Assembly: GCA_035236585.1 (NCBI GenBank)
Contig: CP141132.1
Span: 18,513,945-18,577,944, forward strand
Source: Warburgia ugandensis
Lineage: Eukaryota > Streptophyta > Magnoliopsida > Canellales > Canellaceae
Reading direction: 5' to 3'
Length of the DNA stretch: 64,000 nucleotides
The stretch's first letter is position 1. The number at the start of each line of letters is the position of its first letter. The notes under the pieces are model-generated. The model was given only the letters and a program-made list of their open reading frames with translations, had not been told where the DNA came from and did no database searches. Positions 1 to 9,183 of the stretch are shown here, in pieces. The translations under genes were made by a program, and so were the position numbers.

Positions 1-500
1 TCCTTGGCAACTATCTCAACAAAAATGGGATTTTCATCAAAGTTCTTATGTCAAAACCCCTACGTAAAAATCGCCATATGTGGGAAGTTACTCATGCTAT
101 TATGTTCACTACCGATGTTCCTAAACAATATTGGGGTAAGGTGGTTCTAACTGCATCTTACTTGATAAATAGACTTCTGTCTACCGATGTTCCCCAAACA
201 CGATCACTCACTTCCTTGTCACCCAAAGCCTTTGGTTGCACTTCATTTGTTCACAATAACAGTCCAAATTGTGAGAAATTAGAATGTAAAGACATAAAAT
301 GCATCTGTGTTGGGTATTCTCCAAATCAAAAGGGGTATAAGTGCTACAGTCCAGCCACTAAAAAGATGTTTGTTTCCCTAAATGTCAATTTTTTTGAAGA
401 TCAACCTTTCTATCCAAACCCCACTCTTCAAAGAGAGACATTAGATCAATATAGACATTGGGATTTTTCTACTCCTCTTCCTATAGTTCCCAATATGTAG
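1..500 (+). pseudogene. Ty1/copia integrase fragment (5' end outside window)
   Basis: C-terminal half of a copia integrase, the enzyme that inserts retrotransposon cDNA. An open frame from 48 to 500 carries the family hallmarks: MFTTDVPKQYWG near residue 19, YLINRLLSTDVP near residue 38, KAFGCTSFVH, and CICVGYSPNQKGYKCYSP near residue 85. The first 47 bases continue the domain in another frame (HQSSYVKTP), so there is a small deletion or frameshift around position 60. The frame stops where the inserted element at 501-1693 begins. The same copia pol resumes near 1747 in the same orientation, so this is the upstream part of one split element. The 5' LTR, gag and protease would lie before position 1. 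Sure of the family; the lineage is not assigned. Confidence 0.9.
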
Positions 501-1693
501 TTGCAAGTGCAAGGCACTTCTAGGCACAAGGGTTGTACCTTGAGCCTAGAGGGAGTAGGAGTGCCTAGTTGTTAGACTAGTTCCCAAAGTACAAAATTAA
601 ATAATTAAAATTTAAAAAAAAAAGGAAATTTAAAATAAATCCCAAAAATTACAAAAAAAAACTTAAAAAGATCAGAAACATAGATAATATGAAATGTTAT
701 AGATTTATCAGTTTTTAGCATTAGAATGGAATAGTACACACTTGTTTCTTTTCTCATGTAGGAATCTAACAAATAGACTATAGTTTATGTATTTCATAAA
801 AAAATTAACAAAACAACCAGTAAAAAAGAACATAGAAATATGAAAAGTATGATTGGAATTGGCAATTTTTAGCATTAGAATGATATTTTTTAGAATTAGT
901 ACTGAAATTAACCAAAAAAAAGTAATGTATTTCATGAATTTAGAAGAAAGTATCCAAGAAAAGAAAAAAAAAAAAAAGTAAATAAAACACGCAAAATATA
1001 AAAACATTGATAGAAATTATTGAATTCATCATTATAATGGAAACATTTACACATTATTACAAAAACAAACGCACTGTATATTGTGTATTTCACGGTTTTA
1101 ACTAAAAAATAACAAAAAAAAGGTTAAAAAAATGAAACAAGACCATGGAAATATTGTTTTTGGCTATATAATGAAAACATATGGATGTATTCACAAAAAG
1201 AAAATAAGAAAAAAAAATACTGATGTATATGACAATTTTTAGTTAAAAATACAGGAAACTAAAAAAACAGTGAATAATACATTAAATCTATGAAATAAAT
1301 TGAAAAGATGAAATGGAGTCTTCGTTTTTAGCATTAGACTGTAGATATGTTGACATTTTAGACATAAATCAAGTATTGATCATTAAAATGAAAAAATGGC
1401 ACTGTTTTTATAGTTTTCTTTTAGAAAAGCAATAATAGAAAAAAACCTAACATAAATCTATAATTTTATACCTTCAATCACTTCAAGAAAACTTCAATCG
1501 CCAATGGAAGATAAGGATGGTGCAAGAAGAAAGAAGGAAGTCTGGGAAGAAAAAGAAGAAGAAATGGGAAAAATGAGGGTTTTAAATCACTTATGGCGAG
1601 AGTTGAGGGTGCAGAAAGCTCAAGGCGCAACAAGTCATGTGATTAGTCATGCCTAGTCGCACTTTTCTTTAAGCCCATTAAGTCTAGCAACTA
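501..1693. mobile_element. Inserted element with imperfect inverted-repeat ends, inside copia pol
   Basis: This roughly 1.2 kb block separates copia integrase from copia RT and has no meaningful ORF. Its ends are imperfectly inverted. GTTGTACCTTGAGC (532-545) is matched in reverse by GCTCAAGGCGCAAC (1618-1631), 12 of 14 bases. CTAGTTGTTAGA (565-576) is matched in reverse by TCTAGCAACTAG (1682-1693), 11 of 12. A TAGGCA-type motif lies between in both arms. This suggests a nonautonomous DNA transposon, perhaps Mutator- or hAT-like, but I cannot define the exact ends or a target-site duplication, so the superfamily is open. The interior is very A-rich and contains a degenerate tandem repeat, listed separately. 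Confidence 0.55.
700..1345. repeat. Degenerate ~150-bp tandem repeat inside the inserted element
   Basis: Two landmark motifs recur at similar spacing. AGCATTAGAATGG-like sequence occurs near 718, 873, 1028, 1165 and 1330. TGTATTTCATAAA-like sequence occurs near 788, 926 and 1085. The spacing is about 137-165 bp, so roughly four or five diverged copies of one unit are present. The sequence is A-rich with long A runs and has no coding potential. Confidence 0.55.
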
Positions 1694-1746
1694 GTCAAGC
1701 CTATGACTACATAGGTTTCCCCACCTTACCAAAAATACCGACAAAT

Positions 1747-2640
1747 ATAAGTCCTCCATCTATGTCATCAGCAGAAATTAACTTAGAAAGGGCATAAGAG
1801 TCATGCACACAGTATCCACTGTCCAACTACTTATCATACAGCTGATTGTCACCAGCTTCCAAGCTTTGACAAAAAGGATTGAAAAAAATGATGTTCCAAA
1901 TAATATTCAAGAAGCGCTTGAAAGTCCAAAATCAAAGACCATTGCACTTGAAGAAATGAGAGCCTTAAAAAACAATGAAACTTGGGATGTAGTGGAGTTA
2001 CCCAAAGGGAGGAGTTCTAAAAGATACAAATGGGCATTTACCATAAAGTATAAGTCAAATGGTGCAATAGAAAGACACAAGCCTTGTTTGGTTGCAAAGA
2101 ATTCACTCAGACTTTTGGGGGAATTACACCGAACGTTTGCTCCAATTGCAAAGTTAAATACTATATGGGTGTTATTATCACTAGCGGCCAATCTTGATTG
2201 GACTCTACATCAAATCGATGTGAAGAATGCTTTCCTCAATCGAGAGCTTGATGAAGAAGTATATATGGATTTGCCTCCTAATTTCAAAGAAGCAAATGGT
2301 CATAGGAGAGTGTGCAAGTTGAAGAAGTCACTCTACGGCTTAAAGCAATCACCGAAGACAGCTTGATCATTTTACAAAGACACTAAAGAGACATGGGTAC
2401 AATCAGAGACAAACAGATCATACTCTTTTTTTCAAATATACACGATGAAAAAAAGACTATCTTAATTGTGCATGTAAATGACATCATATTAACCGGTGAT
2501 GATATAGAAGAAATTAAGCAATTGAAGGGAATTTTTAGAAGTGAATTTGAAATCATGGACATCGAGCAACTCAGATATTTCCTAGGGATGGAATTGGCAA
2601 GTCGCAAGAGAGATATTCTTATCTCCCATTAGAAATACAC
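1747..2640 (+). pseudogene. Ty1/copia reverse transcriptase (degenerate)
   Basis: Decayed copia RT. The frame 1803-2366 contains the N-terminal signature (WDVVELPKG, KRYKWAFTIKYKSNGAIERHK) and RT motif A (LHQIDVKNAFLNRELDEEVY), then KSLYGLKQSP before a stop at 2364. A second frame, 2393-2632, holds the catalytic region. Its expected YVDD box reads HVND at 2471-2482, so the first catalytic Asp is Asn. That segment ends ELASRKRDILISH and a stop, where copia RT normally runs on towards RNase H. At least one frameshift or deletion lies near 2366-2392. It follows integrase fragment 1-500 after the inserted element and precedes RNase H. It is not functional. Confidence 0.92.
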
Positions 2641-2889
2641 ATTAGATTCATTGAAAGAAACAGGAATGCTTGGCTGCAAGCTTGCTGAAACACCCATATA
2701 TCTAAACGTGGAGTTTGGAAGAACAGAGGATGGATTCCAGTAGATAGGGGGAGATATCAACAATTGGTTGGAAGATTAATATCCTTATCTCACACAAGAC
2801 CAAATATTGCATTTGTAGTTAGTGTAGTGAGCCAATACATGCACTCTCCATCTAAAGAACATCTAAAGCAGTTTATTGAATCTTGAGGT

Positions 2890-3400
2890 ATTGAAAAGTA
2901 CCCCTAGTAAAGGCTTGTTCTTTGAGAAAAAAGAGCTTACAAATGTGGGGGCATTTATAGATGTATAGGTTCAGTTGAGAATAGGAGATCCACATCTGGT
3001 TATTGTACAAAGGTTTCGGGGAACCTAGTTACTTGGAGAAGCAAGAAACAGTCAGTCGAGGCAGCTTAGAGGCAGAATTTAGAGCTCTTACACGGAGACT
3101 TGTCAGCTAACCTGGTTAAATAGGTTAATAGAAGAATTAAAAGTATCTAGTGTGTATCCTATGAAGTTATATTGCAACAATAAAGCTGCAATAAGTATTG
3201 TGCATAATCCAGTTCGTCATGATTGAACAAAGCACATTAAAGTAGATAGGTACTTTATCAAGGAGAAGATCGAAGATGGAGTAATTTACATGACCTATGT
3301 GCCCACAAAATAGTAAGTAGCAGATGTGCTAACAAAAGGCTGCCTAAACCAAGTTTTGAAGTGCTTGTAGACAAGAATGATTGACATCTATTCACTAGCT
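2890..3400 (+). pseudogene. Ty1/copia RNase H (degenerate)
   Basis: C-terminal RNase H of the same copia polyprotein. Readable pieces across frames include VTWRSKKQSVEAA near 3030, MKLYCNNKAAISIVHNPV near 3161-3214, TKHIKVDRYFIKEKIEDGV near 3230-3285 and VADVLTKG near 3317. The conserved LYCDN carries Asn instead of Asp (LYCNN), so an active-site acid is lost. The stops include R to TGA in HDRTKH (about 3223) and two stops in place of QQ at about 3310, both explained by C-to-T changes. The coding tail runs directly into a polypurine tract and LTR. Confidence 0.9.
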
Positions 3401-3401
3401 T

Positions 3402-3410
3402 GAGGGGGAT
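3402..3410 (+). promoter_or_regulatory. Copia polypurine tract
   Basis: GAGGGGGAT lies immediately before the LTR and just after the end of RNase H. This is the standard position of the plus-strand primer of a copia element. Confidence 0.8.
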
Positions 3411-3412
3411 TT

Positions 3413-3655
3413 TATTGGAGTTAGTTTAGGGATGTTATTTCCTTTTTTTCGTTTTTTAGCTGTTTTATTTCCTGATTTCTTGTGATTTTACCAGATTCTA
3501 TGATCTGGATTTGGGTTATATTTCCTGTATATAATAGGTGTTGATTATTCAGTAAAAGATCATTGGAGAATTTTTCTTTCTTCTCTCTTTTCAGATCTCT
3601 TCAGTGGTTTTCTCCATAGCAATGTGCCATCTCATCCAGCTTGTGTCTGTTAACA
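3413..3655 (+). repeat. Copia 3' LTR
   Basis: A short LTR of about 243 bp. It starts TATTGGAGTTAG (the expected TG apparently mutated to TA) right after the polypurine tract and ends ...CTGTTAACA. It includes a TATA-like element, CTGTATATAATAG, near 3525-3537. The 5' LTR is outside the window, so ends were set from the PPT and from typical copia LTR ends, not from a pairwise alignment. Confidence 0.75.
3526..3536 (+). promoter_or_regulatory. TATA-like box in copia LTR
   Basis: TGTATATAATA lies mid-LTR, where the U3 promoter of short copia LTRs normally sits. Inferred from sequence and position only. Confidence 0.45.
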
Positions 3656-4880
3656 TATAGGTACCATCTGGTGCATTTTGTCCTGAAAAATCTAGCTCTT
3701 AACCAAGGAGTCTTGATTAGAGTTTTCACAGACTGGGTACCTGCCATTGCATGTACGTTATTAAGTTATATCAGTTCCCTGAGATGTCACTAACATGGTT
3801 GGTCATGCCAAGCTTTATTTGGGAAATGATATCCTGTCCCCATGTTTCTGAAGCGGATTAGTCGACATTTTCTGCATTTCTTCTTAAGCAAAGGACCTGT
3901 ACATTTGGAACTTGATTCTTAAGTGAGAAATGAATTCTCTGAATCTAATTTTGTAGAATTTCTTTCACTAGTGACATAACGCCAGTGGTTGTGCCAAAGT
4001 CAAAGCAGGTGAGAATTCAAGTAACACGACCGACAAAAGAGGGGTGACTACTTAGGGAGAACTCAATTTTCACACATGGCAACAGCTTTTAATAATAAAA
4101 ATGAGAACCGGATTTTTTCCCTGGGAGAATTCAATTTCGGTGACTTCTATGCACAAAAACACTAAAATCTAATTCTGAGAATTCAATTTCTCATTTAAGA
4201 ATTAGAATCCAAGGGCACAACCCCACTCAACTGACTCTTACCCTAGAAACCCCTAAGTCATATTTCTTAGACTTGGCACCTAGTAGAGAAACCCTATGGC
4301 CTATGAATGTACTTGGACATTCTAGTTTTGAAAAGTCCATGTTGTATGCATCCTATAGACTGGGAGTTCCAAGCTCCTGTTCACAATCCAATAGTTAGCA
4401 CCAAACAAGTTTCCCACATTGCAGGTTTCCCTGTTCCATCTCAATCTCTATCCTACTATTGGAGCAAAGACGAGTAAAGCCTAAGAAACGTGATGGTTAT
4501 GTCAATAGGAACAGAATCTTCAGTACCTGGAAATGGATAAGAAGACTACAAGGATAAGATTTCGAGGATAAAGAGAAATAGGTATTTTTTTCTTATTACA
4601 GAAAAGCTTATAATTTTTCTATTCGGGCTTAGGTGATGGAAGCATGGACATGAAAAATGAAATAAAGAAAACAGCTTAGTAATCAGATCTTCTAAAACAT
4701 AACATTCCAATTAAATCCGAGGCCTGCAAGTTGAACTGTAAATCACACAAAGCTTCCAGTTACTTTCAACTTGACTAGATACCTTTAAGCAGCAAACATT
4801 TAGGCAAGCACTGGTAACTATTCAACAAATAAATGTCTCTGGTGAAAAAATGTGCCCGGAAAATCAAAGAAAATGAAAGA
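3656..4880. other. Non-coding stretch between copia LTR and ADA1-like gene
   Basis: Apart from the inverted-repeat element at 3896-4220 I see no gene, LTR or recognisable domain here. It is probably host intergenic sequence downstream of the minus-strand gene. Confidence 0.5.
3896..4220. mobile_element. Small inverted-repeat (MITE-like) element
   Basis: Two arms of about 60 bp, 3896-3956 and 4160-4220, are approximate reverse complements. The left arm contains GATTCTTAAGTGAGAAATGA and the right arm read in reverse contains AATTCTTAAATGAGAAATTG. Both continue into GAATTCTC and AATCTAAT/AATTAGAT. The spacer of about 200 bp contains two further GAGAA(C/T)TCAATTT motifs (4057, 4124). There is no coding potential. 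The structure fits a MITE or foldback element. Terminal bases and target duplication could not be fixed. Confidence 0.5.
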
Positions 4881-4896
4881 ATATGTATGAGAACAT

Positions 4897-4902
4897 TTTA
4901 TT
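4897..4902 (-). terminator. Possible poly(A) signal of the ADA1-like gene
   Basis: TTTATT on the plus strand is AATAAA on the coding strand, about 590 bp beyond the stop codon. If used, the 3' UTR would end near 4875. Weak evidence from a six-base motif. Confidence 0.3.
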
Positions 4903-5201
4903 CAAGGTCACTTCTTAAACTTCAACTGTAAAAATAGTTGCAGTAACTCTTTAGTAAAGGCTTCATTTACAATAACCATATTGACACAGTAAACAATGAG
5001 AAATATCAGTCAGACCCCACAAACTTTGAAGCAACGTTTGGATTGGCAGTAATATCAGTTGAGAGAGGATGTAACTTTATTTTTGGAACATGAACCAATC
5101 TCATATTTTTGTAATCAGGCCTGATCCTTGAGTCTTATCCAACTCCTGAAGGAGTTTGCATTTTATTTTCCTCGAGAGCTCAGGGAAAAAAATTGAATAA
5201 T

Positions 5202-5267
5202 AGTTGACTTTAATGAATTATGAAATCGCAGTTGACTTTAATGAATCATGATGAATCATGAAATCGC
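5202..5267. repeat. Short tandem duplication in 3' flank of the ADA1-like gene
   Basis: AGTTGACTTTAATGAATTAT...AATCGC (5202-5229) is repeated next to itself with a small internal expansion (5230-5267). Confidence 0.7.
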
Positions 5268-5493
5268 AAAGTACCTGAGGATAAAACCAAGGTCTTTGTA
5301 AAATTCTTTGTGACTGAGCCACTGGCCCACATGTTGATATCTTAAGTGACAATCTAGAGCCAAAGTTAAAGAAAAAGGTAGGTTGTCAACAAATTAAGCT
5401 TTCAGAAGTATACAATATGTGGGTTATGTTGGTTCTAATCCATGAATTGTTACTCCAGAATAGGGACGGACACCAAGAACTTCAACCTGTAGA

Positions 5494-6615
5494 TTATTGC
5501 CCTGATCCATGGAATAATATACTTTCAAGTTGAGCAGGGGAATTTTCTCCAAGTAGCCAAGGATTTAATTCCATTGCTACCCTAAAGTCCAGAAATGATG
5601 CAGAAACACAATGAGCTGAACTTTGCACATATTTACTAGCCGCCACACCATTCCTACCATGTAGATGATTACTGATTACTTGCTCTGCCTGTTTGTGCTT
5701 GCACCTTGTTCGTGCTAGTTCCATACAATGGTTAATCAAACTCTTTAGAAATGCATCCAGTCCATTGTTTAACAGATTAACATAGTCATCTGAAACGTCA
5801 AAACTTTCACTTGCCAGCTTCTTCTGCAAACATTTCTTCAGAGATCTCACATCAGGAAGCTCAGAGCTACAATAACAAGTCTGAATAATATCTGATTCAG
5901 GGTGATGATCAGCGGCAGCCAAGTCATTGTGAAGCCCTTTACGTGCAATACCAACACTCCTTGGAATACCAAGGGGAGCCCGGATAAGACTTCTGCCTTC
6001 AACGCATGGGCTGCCTGCTACTTGTTCAACCTCTTCCCCATCTTCCACAGAGACAACTTCAGCCAAAGCTTTGCTACCAATTGAAACCAGATTGGGGGCA
6101 TTGTGTGGCCCTTGTGACCTTTTCAACTCACTCACTGCCTGCAATATCTCAGCAGGCCCAGAGATCAATTCATCATAACACAGAATTTTCACCTTCCCAT
6201 TGGGCCCAAAAGGACTCATGCGATCCCTAATTTTTCTGTCACGAATGTTTTGGGACCTTCCTTAGTAAGGTGAAAGAGAAATATCATCGCCCGAAAGTGG
6301 CTGCAGGTTTTTCTTCAGCCCATTAGCAATTGTAACATTTGGAGAACCTTCCACCATGGTTGTTTTGGTTGGAGGCAACTTGGCCAGAGAAGCATTCTCA
6401 AGAATTGATCTGACAAACTGATTGTGAAGAGCAACATTTTCTATACCAATCGTGCTAATACATAGCTCAGCAAACTCATATTTCTTAATTCTTAGATTAA
6501 GGAATCTCTTCAGGTAAGTGAAGTATTTCTCCGACTTCTCATGCCCAAGCTTACTGGTAATCTGATCCTTCAGCTCTGCAATATTGATTCGAGATGATTG
6601 CCAACAAGGCGGCAT
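5494..6615 (-). pseudogene. ADA1/HFI1-like SAGA subunit gene with one in-frame stop
   Basis: Homologue of the plant ADA1 (HFI1/TADA1-type) subunit, a nuclear structural component of the SAGA histone-acetyltransferase co-activator. The ATG at 6613-6615 begins MPPCWQSSRINIAELKDQIT in a good context (ACAATGCC). The N-terminal ADA1 block follows: KYFTYLKRFLNLRIKKYEF, then ENVALHNQFVRSILENASLA. Next comes the conserved basic linker GRSQNIRDRKIRDR plus SPFGPNGK. The C-terminal block has RAPLGIP, VNLLNNGLDAFLKSLINHCM and FLDFRVAMELNPWLLGE before the stop at 5494. The whole length, 372 sense codons, is a single frame except for one TAA at 6262-6264, exactly where relatives have a basic residue pair before GRS. 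Arabidopsis relatives are about 400 residues and, as I recall, uninterrupted in coding sequence. It could be a recent pseudogene, a null allele or a sequencing error. It is the only host gene recognised here. Confidence 0.85.
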
Positions 6616-6646
6616 TGTAATATCCAAATCAGAAACAACCATCAAC

Positions 6647-7213
6647 CTGTACTTCAAATCCTATGGCCAGAATATTGGAAGAACTCAGTAAGTTCCATTA
6701 AAGAAAACCACTTTTCTCAATCCATATTGCCAAAACCTAGTTCCAAATATTGTTTTTACCAAGATTTCAGAAAAACGAAGGGGTACATTGTCCTTCCTGA
6801 TTTGAGCGAGAGTGTTCAGTTCCGGAGCAATCAAACAAAACCCACCTAGAAAATTAGCTGCAAAAATATGATAAGCTCTCAAAACATAAAACGAAAATGT
6901 CATTGAACTGATCAACTACTTCAAAACTCTCAATCAGGAAAAACCAAGCTCAAAAAGTATAAGCTAAACAAAAAAACATCGAAACGAAACAACTAAGCTG
7001 TATATAAGCAATTTTTTATCCTTACCCAACAAATTGCACACCAGAGAAAAAGAAGAACAATAACCAAATTATTGAGAGTTTAAAGCTGGAATTCCAGTTC
7101 ACATAAAACCCACCGCAATGATGCACCAAGAAACTATGGAAACCACTAAACCGTAAAAAGAATAAGAAAACAAAATGTGAAAATAAGAAACTGGGTAGAA
7201 AGAGAAAACCCAC
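6647..7213 (-). other. Probable 5'UTR intron of the ADA1-like gene
   Basis: On the minus strand CCACAAG|GTGGGT at 7213/7214 is a good donor, and ...AAGTACAG|GTTGATGG at 6647/6646 is a good acceptor 32 bases before the chosen ATG. Splicing would remove the upstream in-frame ATG at 6655-6657 and leave a first, non-coding exon from 7214 to about 7430. Inferred from splice consensus only. Confidence 0.5.
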
Positions 7214-7439
7214 CTTGTGGGAAGAACGGTGAGGTCAGAATTGCCCACAACTGTGTTTGGACCACTGCTCTTTCTCCGTATTTTGCAGTTTTGGCCAGAA
7301 AAGGAGAGAGAGGGGGTGTAATTTCGAGCTTTTGAAGGTTCTGAATATTGGTCAAACGCACGTGCGTCTTTTGTGTTCCATGTTTCTTGTTTCTTATCGA
7401 GTGGGTTTTCTCCGTTGTGTTCGGAAGAAAACAAGTTAG

Positions 7440-9183
7440 ATAATCAAATTTTTCCTACTGAGGTGACTTGTTTGAGCATTTGACAAAATGCCAAGCGTAG
7501 AGGGAGTTTACAAACTGACACGTGGCAACTTCTTATTTGAGATCTGCCAGTAATGCACGGTTAGATGGGTCAAGAGGTTGTCCGGTTTGGGTTCCACATA
7601 AAATAGGGATAGATCCTTTGGTAGGACATGAGTTGGATGTACAAGGGACAGAAAGTTCATGTCAACTGGACAATGTGGAAGGTACAACCTTCCTGGACAC
7701 CACATACTAACAGTTAGGTAGTTTGATGTCCAAGTTAGAAGGACAATGGCTCTCAGATTCTTTCCTATAAGTGATGCCTTTAGGGTCCACATGAGTATGT
7801 CAACATGTTTGAGTCCGTTAATCTAATAGGACCACAAGTCTAACTAGACAATCCTAGATCTTTGATCCATAAATCCTATATCCTTGATGAGACTGCTAAC
7901 TCTTTGATCTATGAATCCTCATGTACAATCTTTGTTTCTTTCTTCACACCTTTCCAAGAAAAAGGAAAAAAGAAGAAAAAAAGAAAACGCTTGTGTCATG
8001 GTTTTGCCATCAGAATTAAGTCTGGATTTTAGTTCGACAATATCTCTGAGATGTTAAATCCATAGGAGACGGGACCAAATCATGTCAGCTCCCCATTGAT
8101 CGATGGAAGTTCAACAGTGTCCATTAGCATACTTTGACACGATGACGTCCCTACCTAATCCCGATGTGGGTGTCTGCATAGTTGTGATCTCCAAGTGAGA
8201 CGTAGTTAATAGAAACTAAAACGAAAGTCTCTTTATATTGAAGGCAATACGACTTGTTGGTTCCCATGTCTGCCGTTTCTTAAAATTATAGTGTTGCACC
8301 GTGTGAATTCTTTCTTTCATTGCTCTTTTCTTACTGATTGTTATTTGAGAAATGATAGATCCAGGTGCGCACTTGTGAATTAGCCTTGTCAAGTGCCCAG
8401 TATACATCACCGCATCCTATTTCAATACATGCGCTTAAAATACACAAAATTTAAGTTGATGTTGATGCATAGTGCACACTTTGCCAATGATAAATGGCAA
8501 GTGAGCACTTGGATTTAATATTGCTGTTGTAATTTTGTTTGTTTTTCTTAGCACCATACAACTTTACCAACCAACAACTAGTTACATAAAAATGTAGTAT
8601 AAAAGATGCTTACATGAAAGGAAGTGTGGGACCTAACTTTTGGTCATCCAAAAAATATTTGTCACTAAGTCAAGTAGGTCTTAAAGTAGTGTTGACTAGG
8701 GATTAGATTTAGGAGTGTGCGTGAATGATTTGCTTTGTAATTTTTTGCTAATAAAAAAAACTTTAGAAATGTGCTTGAGTGATTTGCTTTATAATTCTTT
8801 GCTAGTAAAAAAAACAAAAAACAAACAACAACAATATTTTTATTTTTATTTTTATTAGTGAAACAAAGGAAAAATATAGTGGGATCCTAAGTGTTCATGA
8901 TTCAAAAGCATTCACATGCTACACTCCACCATATATCTTCTTCAACCAACATTATAAGTCGACCCTTTTTTCATGATCCAAACCAAGCATTTACTTATCC
9001 CATTTCAACACTTCTACACTAAACCGATCGAAAGTCTAGCTAGATTTTGGTGATCCTAATTGTTCTTTATTGGGAACCAATACACCCTTGTCAAATGTAT
9101 CCCCGAGACACCCTACTCAACGTGCAAGCACCCTATATTCCTTAAAGGGATGACATCAAACATGACCTACTTAAGACAGAAGT
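7440..9183. other. Non-coding stretch upstream of the ADA1-like gene
   Basis: It would contain the promoter of the minus-strand gene near 7430-7800, but no clear TATA element was singled out. A local hairpin GGAAGGT-ACA-ACCTTCC sits at about 7678-7694. No coding sequence, LTR or RNA gene was recognised. Confidence 0.45.
8714..8815. repeat. Two-copy tandem duplication, ~54 bp
   Basis: GTGTGCGTGAATGATTTGCT... followed by TTTGCTAATAAAAAAAAC is repeated as ATGTGCTTGAGTGATTTGCT... followed by TTTGCTAGTAAAAAAAAC. Confidence 0.7.

Noticed and set aside
708..1007. 99-codon minus-strand frame rich in Phe, Ile and Leu
   Set aside because: Lies in the A-rich degenerate repeat of the inserted element; the hydrophobic composition simply reflects T-rich complement sequence.
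7500..7792. Opposing 62- and 94-codon frames upstream of the ADA1-like gene
   Set aside because: No recognisable motif in either; they are mirror frames in non-coding flank.
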